NCBI GenBank assembly: GCA_914767715.1
Contig: OU612074.1
Span: 11,564,062-11,628,061 of the forward strand
Length of the DNA stretch: 64,000 nt
Origin: Membranipora membranacea
Lineage: Eukaryota; Bryozoa; Gymnolaemata; Cheilostomatida; Membraniporidae
Direction of reading: 5' to 3'
In this document: piece after piece, positions 46,201 to 58,200 of the stretch
How positions within the stretch are numbered: the stretch's first letter is position 1
Layout of the letters: each line of letters begins with the position of its first letter
The notes under the pieces: generated by a model
What the model saw: only the letters and a program-made list of their open reading frames with translations
The model's database searches: none
What the model was told of the DNA's origin: nothing
Position numbers and translations under genes: made by a program

Positions 46201-49200
46201 GATAAACTATGTCACAAGGCTATTCTGCAAGAAGAATGGAGCGTACAACATATGTGTTGGCTAGAGATGGCCGATGTGTTATCTCTGTTGGCTGATTGGC
46301 TGTTGTTAGAGACCCAATGTCAGGTCACTGAAAATTCCTATTGAGATCAAGTGTAAAGTGTAGTGTAAAGTGTAAAGTGGAACTGAATTACTTCCATATT
46401 CACTATTATATCAAGAAAGTACCATCTGACCTGGTGTCGGCTATCTCCCAACCAATGGAGTGAGGAGTCTTATATGGCATCCACTTCCATGGTACTGCCG
46501 TTTTCAGCACTGTTAACAGGAATATTCTTGAAGTACTTGTTTTGGAGGATGTGATCCAAAAGATCTTATTCTTTTTTCCACTATTAGGCAAAACAGCGCA
46601 ACAACTAATAAACATCTCTCTGCAACGCCTAAAAATGATTTTCAGGGACGCTAGCTCTCTGTGTTTGAAAATCCTGCGTAAATATGTATCCCACAATGCA
46701 ATAAACCGAATTCCAAGTGGGTCAGGTCGATGACATCATGTGCGATATTGACCTGATTTTTGTTGCATACACTCTATTTATCTTTAGTTGTTTTTCTACT
46801 GTATGAACTGATTTATTGATCATTGTTTTATTATTCTCTACTCATAGACTGATGTTGGTTTGTGAGTGCGTCGCCTCTCTCTTGTTCCCGTTTCGTTGGG
46901 CTCACGTATATGTACCCATACTACCAGCTGCTATGCATCACTTCCTCGACGCTCCTGTGCCGTATATTATGGGTCTGTATCAAACAGAGGCTGATAAAGA
47001 TCCCCAAGAAGAGATCGCAAGCTGTGAGGTTTGTATCTGGACAGGCTAGATAAAGTTTGATCCATTTTACCCACATTGGAGTTGCCCCCTTTACTGACAC
47101 GCCGAAGGGGGGCACCTCCAATGTGGGCAAAATAAATCATACTTGATCTAGGACAGGCTGTGTTTTTCACTTGCGTTTTTTCACTTGTGTTTTTCACTGT
47201 GTTTTTTCACTTGTGTTTTTCACTGTGTTTTTTCACTTCACTTCTCAAGTCTCTAATTATAACAAACTTTGCCTGACTTAAATTGCTGTTTGCGAAGAAA
47301 CAGAAGATTGGGCTGCCCCTAAAGAGGGACGCAAGGTGCCCTAAATCCTCATACTGAGAATGTGATACATCCTAGAAAACTAGAATGCATCCTAGAGGTG
47401 AGGCCATGGTGGACCTCCTAATCATGGGTGTGCAGCGAGCTGCCAAAACTGAGCTGGCACTAATCGGCCATTGGCAGTGACACTTTGATCTTAGCCAAAA
47501 GGCCGAGAAGCCGAGAAGCCTGACTTAAATTCTGTTAGAATGATGATAACATATTATTGCAGCTTTTCCTTGATATTCTCATAGTTGTTAAAAATAAATT
47601 TTTAAACTTGTGTGACACAACGATTGCGCTGCATACAATTGAAGTTTGTTCCTGCTGATATCTGATTGTTTGACAGCACATTGTCCAATCAATTTTGTTT
47701 TATATATGATGCAATCCTATCTTTTAACAAATTCATTTCTTATTCTCAGCTTTGCTTGGTGGACATAGAGCAGGGTACAGTGGAGCCCCCAGAGGAGTTA
47801 CCTCCCCTGCCTCACTTCAATGAGATAGTTGAGGAGATCACTGTACTGTGTAGGAGATACAATGTAGATTTACAGGGAGAGAGACAGGAAAGGAAGGATG
47901 CGGATAAACAGGACAGCGATAGCGGTAAGTGAAATAAACCGAATTTGTCGGAACTCATTCTTGCATATATAAGAGATGTCTCAAGTAAAATACAGCTTGT
48001 GCCGCAAAGAAAACCAATGTTATTGATACCAGATCAAGATGAATCTAATTTTTATGCGTTCCAGTTGCTCCCTTCAACTGGTCACAATGCGTTGGACCAG
48101 TGGAGGGGAGCAACTTTGAATGTAGGACGATTGGCCAAACCTGGTCTAGTTCCAATCAAACTGCATTCCATTGACTTCTTGACTGTGCTATTGCCATAGG
48201 TGCGGACCTTTAAACATGCAAACTGAAATCAATTGTGCCCTGAATTGTAACTATCCAAGCCACCTATTACATAGATGTAACTGGAATCAAAATGTTTGTT
48301 TTGTGTTTCATTGGATATTCAGAAAAAATGTGCAAAATATTCTTTAATAATAATTATTAAAGAACATTTTGCATATTTTTTCATTGTTCATTTTTTAATA
48401 ATTGTTGATAACAGGAATGGACAGTGAGTCCGGCTCATCACCTAAAAGCCGAGTGACTGAGCTTAAATCTATGGAGAATGATATGGGTGCTAAACTTGGT
48501 AGCAGTAGTAGGCTGGCTGAGCTTGAAGGTAAGCGTAATTATTGTCTCATCTTTTTTTTAAATCATTAGCATAAATATCATTTGTTTTTAACTGTTTTTT
48601 ATGAACCCAAAAAAAACTTTAAATAAACAAAGCAATAATTAGTCAAATAAAAGTTAGTAAAACCTTGAGAGTTTAGACTACGTTTTGAAAGACTGCGTCT
48701 TGAGTTCGCTTATTACATACAAGTTTAAAACTCTCATAATTCTAGGATATCAGACGTTGCCTGACCGGTTGAACATAAATGTTTAGCTTCACCTAGTTAT
48801 GCGATGGTTTTCCATGACTGATTGCTAACATGCTCCATAAAAAATTGGTTGGAACAATCTGGCCATGAAAGCAGTACCTAAATCTGCTCGGTGAAAGCTT
48901 CGAGCAACCAAATGTCTTCATTATTAACTTGCATTTAAATCTAACTTGCTGCTTAGCTGATGAAAGTACCTCTACCAGTGTTTTTTCAAAGCTGGAATGG
49001 TTTTGGCAGAACAAAATCATGAAGATTAGCAGATATGCATCATAATGGTAACGTACTTGAGGTCAACAAGTGATTTTTAATTTGCTTTAATTATAAACTT
49101 TTAGAAAACCTCAATAAATAAATAAATAGTTAGCAGCCTGAGTTGTCCCCTCTTTAAACAAAAACTTCAAAGAGGGAATAACTCCTTAAGAAACAAACAT

Positions 49201-52200
49201 TCGTGAAATAACACTTATGTTGTATAAATGCTTTTTGATTTGTAGCTATAATGAAGGGAGTTGGTGTAGATCCATCTATAGCTCACAATGTGAAGGAAGT
49301 TATAGATGAGAAAAGTAAGAAAGAGGAAGAGGATATAAAGGAGCAACAGAGTAAAAATAAGGCCAGACAGGTGAGTGGATTAGATATTCAAGAATTGGGG
49401 CTCCCTGCACACAAAGCTGTCTTCTATTTCTTCAGAAAAGTAGAGCAATCTTAAATTTTAAAACTGTCATTTCCAAAACAAATATTTTAAAACAATCGAT
49501 TGACATAAACATTGGATATAAACAGGAAAATCTGAACAAATGAGCCAGCATTGGGCAAAGGTTCATTAGGAATTGAAGGTGATAATCTCTTCAATTTGGA
49601 ATGGAAAAACCTTCTCTTCATTCTTTCATTCAAAGTGACCAAAGCTTTTCCTCAACTTTAAAACACCCAATCTTCAATCTTCAGTGAAATACATGGGGAG
49701 CCCCAAAATTGATATTGAGAAAACACTTTTCGCATTGATATGTTTTTTCCTGTGACACAATGCATCTGCTCCCTGTTGGCTAATAATCAGCTGAAAGAAC
49801 TGACTTGTGCCAATTCCTTCAAACCATGTCATCTAAAATGTGATATGCTCAGATGTTCTGACTACTGTGTGATTGCCATTGGGGGAAAAAGCGTAAATGG
49901 TAGGGGAAAAAATTACCTTTAATATCGAATGGATTATATAATGTGTTTGCTGGAATTTGAAGCTTGACTTTTTTCTTGTATCAATAACCTGTAGTTGCGT
50001 TTTTTTCTCCATGTCAGCATCTGGAATGATGGTCATCCTTTTCCTGTTGGAGCAATATCAAATATCGTGGCTATGTATGAACATAAAGCCTACAAGAAAC
50101 AGCGTTTCGCAGCCAAGATAATTTGTGAAAATACAAAGGTAATCTCAAGGATTCCTGCCCTCCTTCCCTTCAATCATGATCTAATACCTCTTATGTTCTT
50201 TTATACAGGCTATGAATCTGTTGAAGTTCTCCGAGTGCGTCCGAGAGGTTTTATTTAATGTTCAGCTCCACATGTTTTCTCACTACGAGAAGTTTGTAAT
50301 CTACCCGAGTCAGTGTGATATGAGCTCCTGGCTCTGTAACAGAGAGATGATGTCCAACTTTGATAAGGAGGCTTTTCTAGGAGACCAGAGCGCCGAATAC
50401 CAGCCTTTCCTCTGCACTTTCCTAGGTAAGTTTCTTTCATCTCTGATGATGCGCCTATGTTTAAATAAGTTGTCAAACCCTACATAATAATATGGGTAAG
50501 GGCTTATGATTGAAATGTTACAATATCAGTATATTTTAAATTGTGGTAACGAGCGAAATCACGTATTCTAACTCCTTGATATGATATGGCTGTACACCTT
50601 TTCAAGGATAGCTATAAAATAACAGTTTTTATCATTATAAATACCACGGTTAAAACTGTTTTAACTTGGTCATTACCATAACAAGAGCACACAACTACCA
50701 TCCCTTGTGCTACTTGCCATTCTTCTATGTAACTGTTGCTTGCATTCTGACTGACAAACTACTTGATTCACACTGACATCTTACTTCTAGTTGACAAACG
50801 TGTTGACAAAACTACAAATTTATGACCTGCGGAGACATTGACTCTATCATGATTTGATCGTGGTTCGAGTAGCATCTTGATAAGGACAGGAGAAGAAACC
50901 TTAAGAAGCTGGAAATTCATCTCAGTATCCCATCATTGCCCACTGGTAATGATAACAACGAAAATATACAAATCTGATAATCTAAATAGTAACACCCAAA
51001 GCTCTACCTTGCTTCACTCTACACTAAATGCAGCATTAATTGAGGTCATTGACTTGTTTTTACAAATTTCTACTGGGATGAGAAATTGAAATTAGCAGAA
51101 ATATTAGTTCTATGAATTACAATTACTACTTGCTATCTCCCCTCAAGGAACTATCTCTAAGGTTGGAGATCTCTGTTGGTTTAGTTCGTTGAACCCTGCG
51201 GGTTGCTCTCTGATATTGACCTGATGCTGGTTTCTATTTGTGTAATTGAACACTCCTGGCCATTGGCTACAAAATCTGGTTCACGCTACACTCCCTCAAC
51301 ACTCGCTCTGGCTGCCTCCCTATCATAGATTTGGTTAATGACTTTTAATAGTGGAGGGATCTAACTTGTGAATTACATTTGTGTTAAATTCTGGTGTTTT
51401 CAGTGAGGATCTCGAATCAATAACCAGTTTCTAGTTTCTTTTTGAAAAGAAAGGTCTGCTGAGTTTGAGGGACGTTGGACTATTTCGATTCAGATAGCTG
51501 AGTCTTGTTAATACTTGTAGGCCTAGGGGCCCAAATTCTTGCGCTGTTTATAATGGACATTTAGCTGTGTAGCTTGATTTTTTCATTCATAAGTCTGCGA
51601 TGTTACCAAATGAACGTTTGCACATTTTCAAAACAAAATTCACTCACTCACTACGGAAATTAATTTGCCATTCATGTTTGCCGGCTCTGTTTCGGGATAG
51701 TTTGGCGTGTCTGTCTCAGTTTTGTACCTAAAATTTGTTGCAAGCCTGTAAATCTGCTTGTAATAAGCATAACCTTTCAATAAACCCAACTGTTAACAAT
51801 AAGACCCTGTGTTATTGTTAAGTCTAGGTGCAGCATTTTTAGGCCCTGTCTAGTCTAAGTTAAGAGAATGAATAATATTTTGAGAGCGCTTAGGAGTTCT
51901 TCAAGTGCAATGATGTAGATAGTTCAAAAACATTGTTGTAGAGTTGAACATTACATTGTAGGTCATCATTCTATGGCATTTTTACATTAGGTCAGCGCTT
52001 CATAACAGCATTGGTCCAGACGTATAGTTCTTTGATGTAAGCATTTTAATAACAATATTATGATTTTTTGGGGTTATGGTCTGGATTTAATTTAGCATAG
52101 TAGGCATTGTTATAGGTGTAACGTGCTGTGATGAGCTAACAATATAACAGCATTTCCTTCCTAGGTGGAGTAAAGTACTGTATGATCCCTCCAAAACGTG

Positions 52201-55200
52201 ATTGTCATCAGATATAGTTTCAGATTTGGTATGGTTATTTGTGTATTGCTGCTTCCCAATCCTTTTTTATTCTCGTGCTTGGAACTTTCAGTTTTACTCT
52301 GAACAAGTTGGGTTCTTTCTCAATTGGAAACATTCAGATTCCAAACCAGTTTCAAGCTGTAATTTTGGCAAATTGATGGGAAAATACTCTTCTAGTTTTA
52401 CAGGTGAAAATAATGATCTATATAATCACAGAGTAAGGATATATATCCTTACTCTGTGATATAATGTCACTTTAGGTCATGATCTTCTGCACTCTTTTTA
52501 TATGGCATCACTCATACACCCAAAATTCTTTGGAGCAGAGGCTAGGATTACTATTAAAACTGATATGATGATTGGACTTGACTTGAAGATACTAAGGCTC
52601 AGCTGTTATGCTGCCATGCTAAAGTGCTTATTTGCTGTAATCGGCTTGTTAACATTATAAACCTTTGGAAAGCATCATTAGTTGGCAGCAATTTTGACTC
52701 ATAGCTGCCACGTTTGCTGCCATCCCTTCTAGTCTAATCTATTCTTTGCGTTGCGTGATAGTGGCAAGCTGTTCACTATCTAATTTACTCAATAGTTCAT
52801 GCTGTCTTCATCTAGACTCTGAAGAATATTGATAAAATTCATAACTGGCAGCCGCAGCGGAGTGAGGCGGATCATCGCAGAGACAAACTATAATTGAACA
52901 ACAGGCTGTCTGTTGATTTTAAGCTGCCTGTCGAATGACTTATCATCATTATTGAGTTCCTTGAGGAGTTTAGCTATGCGCTCGCTGCTGGCTGTTACGA
53001 TATAGAACAGGGCGCTAATTATATTTTTACTACAAATTTGATACTGCTGTAGTATTAACCGAAACTCTGTTGGCTAGCTGAGTTCTCAATGAAACGCTGC
53101 CAATAGTGGATATCAATTATCGTAAAGCTGGAGTATAGTTTCACATACAGAGAATAGCTTCACATACTGAGCGCAGTACATATCTGTTCGGAGATCTTTG
53201 GTCAGTTCAAGGAAGATTCTAATCATCCAAGTATTGTTATCATCCTGGATGGGATTATTTACTGCGAAGTGTTGTTGGTATTGTCAATACTGATCCAGTT
53301 ATGAGATAAGATTATTCAACAGTTGTTTTGTTCCCTGGACACGGAATTAAGGAACCAAATAATAACTGGATTATTATTATGACCAATGGTGTCACAACGG
53401 ATTTCGAAACATTCTGGGAATCCTGACCATATGAACCCTGCCATCTATAAAGGATAAGAGCTGATGCATTTCTTGCCATCTAAATAAAAAGGATAAGAGC
53501 TGGTGGTTCGGTTTAAAGGTTTATTTGTGCTTTTGGGATTAATTGATGATGACATATCTCTTGTGTGCGGAATAAAACGGTCAAAATGGTTTCTGTGATT
53601 GCGAGTTCGTCGCATTGTAATTCGTTCCCTTCACTAGAAGACAACATATCGTCAACTGCGAACACAAACTCGAACAATAGTAACTTCGACAAAAACTTGG
53701 ATTTATCGAGCAAGTTTGCGACACAAACATCCGAGTGCTTTTCAGAAAATTCGAGCGATTCAAATATTCTCAATGATGAAGTTTTTGGTGACTTGATGCC
53801 TGCGGACAATGAGGGAGGCAGCTGTAGTGACTTGGAGAGTTTGAGTAGTGAAGAGTTTCCAAGCAAACCTTCAGTTTGTGACTCGAGGACAATATCTCGT
53901 GAAGACTCGGTCGCGGACTCGGGACTACAGTCCGAGTCAGACAGCTCAAGTTCATATGACTCTAGGACATTAAGTCGAGAACACTCAACTATCTCTGCTG
54001 CACATTCCTGTAATGACTCGAGTACTCTAAGTCCCGACTCGACTGACTCGAGTGCTAATAATAAGTCACCGCGTTGGGTGCGACTTAGATGCTCATTATA
54101 TTCCCAACATGTTGATGTTGTAGAAACTCAGATGTTCGCTACGTTTATCGACAATAAGATAGTATCTCAGTGGCAAGATCCGGACCAAAGCGTCAAGGTA
54201 TTTGACCTTCGGAATAATGTGAAGGTCAATGAGCAAGGCGAAGAGGAGCAACAGAAAGCTGTATATGACAGATTTAAAGGCATGGACCAGATTGGTAAGT
54301 AGCCCTAACTCAGATGATTTTTTTTCTTTATTTGTATACTTGTTTAGGCAGACAGAAGGTTTTCCCTGACATTTAAAGCATAGCTTGTGTATCGGTATAA
54401 GCGCCTAAGAGACAACAGCGCATAAATTACAATATGAGAATTCAACATAGGTCTTGCAGAGCTGTAAATTATTTTCCACAATTTTCACTTTTGATGACTG
54501 CATAATGAGACCCACTGAACATATTCAAACAAATTTTGCGCAATTTCGTTGCATTCTGCTATGAGATTTTGATAACCAAATTATTATCCTATCAACAATT
54601 TTCATAATTTTAAGTCATCTGACATTCACTGAACAAATCAGAAGCAACAAAACTCAGTGATTAATCTTTGCCCTCCTTCTATGATGAAAATTTTATCAGT
54701 TTGCAACATCACATTGTTTAAAATACATCAAGTCAAGGGTCGAACTTGCTGACTTTACTTTGACCAAAGTCGACTTTACGCACCTGAGAATAGTTTGCAC
54801 TGTTTCGTTTTTTCAATGTTTTGACCTGACCAAACAGACGACGTCAAATCATGTTAGATATGAGGATCATAGAGAGGTGCAAATTAACTAATTATTGGGC
54901 ATCACTCTCTTGTTGAATCATTAATGTGGCATTTCCATGTGTCTATTCAATTTTGATTTTTGACTGGCAGCCTTGTTGCTGCCTATATAGTTTTGATAAC
55001 ACCCATTACATTTAGAGGAAAGAACATCAAAGGTGCATTTGTATTCCTGACAAACATACAATGTTTGTCAAACCCAGCCATGCCTCCCTCAGGCCTTATT
55101 TATGAGACTATAAAGCTATGCTGTTGTAATTGCTGTCTATCTAATACATAGGGCTGTGTTAAACACCGCCATGCTAATTTTGTCATTTTCGGTGATTTCT

Positions 55201-58200
55201 AGTTAAGCTTCAGAATTTGGCAGTGGGACATTTTGATATTTACATTTTTCTTGCTGGACCTTCAAAATTATCTACAAGATGTGGTTTAGTGACATTGTAT
55301 AGTTTATGGCATCAAAAATTTGTGCTAGGCAGCTTACACAAATCTAAATTAAAACTGCTGCCTACTGGGTTTGGTCTGGATGAAAGGACACTAGCCTTTG
55401 TGTGTTGCAGGGAAATTAAGACCGGATAGATGATTCTGAAAGCCAGACCTCTTGCCCAGTGTTAAAAGGCTTACTCATCGACAAAGCATTGTCTAATAGT
55501 CCTACTACACAAAACATCACACAGCTTTTTTTATTATAGACTGGGCTGTCACTTTTGTTAGTGTCTTACATAAAGGCAGCCTGTCACACGATGAGACAGA
55601 TATAATCAGAGTGTCAATTACATAGAATGACACTGGGAGAGCAGTGCTTGGTCGATATGATCAGCACGTATTTCCTGGCAGCTGTCTTTCCTGTATTTAC
55701 GCTCTGAGCTATAATTATTTAGATAGAAAACAGTATTTAGATTTTGCAATGCACTATTTAACCTATGATGTTGGATATTTTAAGTAAAAAATTCCCATCA
55801 GAATTTCCTTGCTCGGTCAGTGTATGATGGCATTTGGTAGGTTGAGACTTTTCCGGATTATTTGGTGAAAGCAGAGTATTAAAGAAGAAGTTTTGAATAA
55901 ATATGTAAATGTCTCAAGATGATTGTACAAAAATTAACAAGAAATGTGAGAAAAGCAGCCAGTCATCTTGTGGAAGGCTTTCTAATTTACAAAATCAGAA
56001 TTTTTGATGTCCAAGAAACTTTGACTCAAAATTACCCTCGCCTAAGTCGGAACATGTTTTTGCATTTTCTCAGGTCTTTTGTGAGTCTGAACCAAGGAGT
56101 TCCTCCTTGCCTGAACTTAAGGAGAGAAGGTCACTCTCTGCGAAATTTGTCCTTGATTGATGCCTGAGCTTTTCCTATTTTAATTTGAAAGCATTAAGTT
56201 TACGATGAACCTGTCAGATGAATATTGATATAGCTAACAGCTACAGGTTTCATATCCTCACAGGAAATTAAAGCCATTTGCACTCCACCCCCCCCCCCCC
56301 CCACGCCAACACCAAAAATATAGAATACCACACGTTGCTGTTAGTGGGCTTCATGTACAATCTGATGCCTAATAATAGAACACAGATATCTATGAAGTTT
56401 TGGTCAAAGCTTGATTATCTGAGAATGTACAGGGTTTCCTAAATGATTTCCTTATGTAAATAAAAACAATCTGTTCAAAAGCCATTGAGTCAACAAGACA
56501 AGTCAATTATGTATGACAAGCTGTATACTAATTAATCAATATTTAGTGTGATATTCAATAATTTTTCACATTTATGGTGTATTTACTATGATTCATATAA
56601 AGAGCCTCATGTGAGGCATTGCGGCATTCCAGTGTTTGTTTTACCCCCAAAATAGTGCTGGTTTGATGGAATTGGTGAGGAGTTTCGCCGAAATTAACAT
56701 AAAATACTTAGAACGACAAACAAGAAACAAAGCATTTGGACTGTACATCCTCAAAGTCATGGCCTGATTAATCAGATAAATTTGCTGAGAACTGATTTTA
56801 GGAAATTCATGATCATATGTCATCCATTCCAACTGCCAAGAGGAAGAAAACAATTCAGAAAATTGGTTAGAACAAAACTTTATATTGGACCTTGAAGCCC
56901 GATGTTCCTATAATGGACCTTTTGTGTATGGTGATATGGCAATATGCCACAGGAGTTATGGGTTCGAGTCTCACTGGCGGAGCTTTCAAGGTTCATTTTG
57001 CCAGCCCTTGCACTCGGGTGCACATACTTCCTAATTGACCAATGTTTTTGACAGTTCATCAACAATTTCAATTTTAAATCAGGGTTTTATGATGGACATT
57101 TTAGTAAGTGCAGGTTTTACGGTTTTTAGTTGAACGATCTGTTTTTGGAAAAACTACTCTTCAAATTAGATCAACTCTTGCATTTGATATCTTGTATATA
57201 GGAACAAATTTTTTATTATTTCAGGCATATTTTGCTCTTTATGTGCATCACAACCTTATTGGTATGACATGATATACTGGATGGATCAATAAAGTATTTA
57301 TTATTATAAATTATTATTATCATCGTTGTGACATGTTGCAGATGCTATATTGGAAAAGCGGAGAGCATCTGCAGACTATGTAGCCCTAGCTCCACACATA
57401 CTTGACGGGTACGAAGGGCCCTCCGAACAGTTTGAGGATGTCTTCCCTGATCTCAATCCAAAGCTTTTCACTGTCTCCACCACCCAAAAGTAAGTTGAGC
57501 TTGCTAAATTATTTATTATTAAATATTCAGCGTCATAGTTTTTCTTAGATGTTTGGAGTGTGGCGGAGCGTTCCAATCTTATGTTATAGGGGCTACATCG
57601 GTTCCAGGAAAGCCAAAATCAGGATGCAGAATATATTCATATTGACATAGATCTGATGGCTGTATAGGAACAGGGCATTTAACTCATCAATTTGGTTGAG
57701 ATGGTGATACGAAAATGCCAAATCCAAACTACAGTGTATAATTTAGATCTGTAGGAGTTGCCTCCTCACAGACAAATAGTCAGATAACTCCCCCGTATTT
57801 GATAAGCAAATAAATAGGACATTTCCTGACTCTTCGATTATTGGCCGATGAGAGCACAACGATGTTATAGTCACAACGTTAAGCTTCAAAAAGGAGGGTT
57901 GGACACTAGGGTGTTTCCCACCCTCCCTGGCTATAAAAGTGTGCCTATAATCATTCAAACTATACAAAGTTCCCAGGCTGCTTCTTTTCACGGTTAAATT
58001 TCTTGGAATTACCTATTTTTAGTTGACTTTTGATGCTAGCTAAGGGCAATACATTGGTCCAATTTTCGTTCTTTTGGAAGGAAATAGCATATAAAAAGGA
58101 GTCAGGAGTGGTCTGACGGTTAAGGGTATGGACTTTTGATCTTATGATCCAGGTTCAATTCCCGGTGCCGGCTTTCATTTCTGATTTGGCACTGGCATGC

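Noticed and set aside
46406-46696. 96-codon minus-strand gene
   Set aside because: Lies in a DENND5 intron inside what looks like a dispersed repeat. No family signal or splice support.
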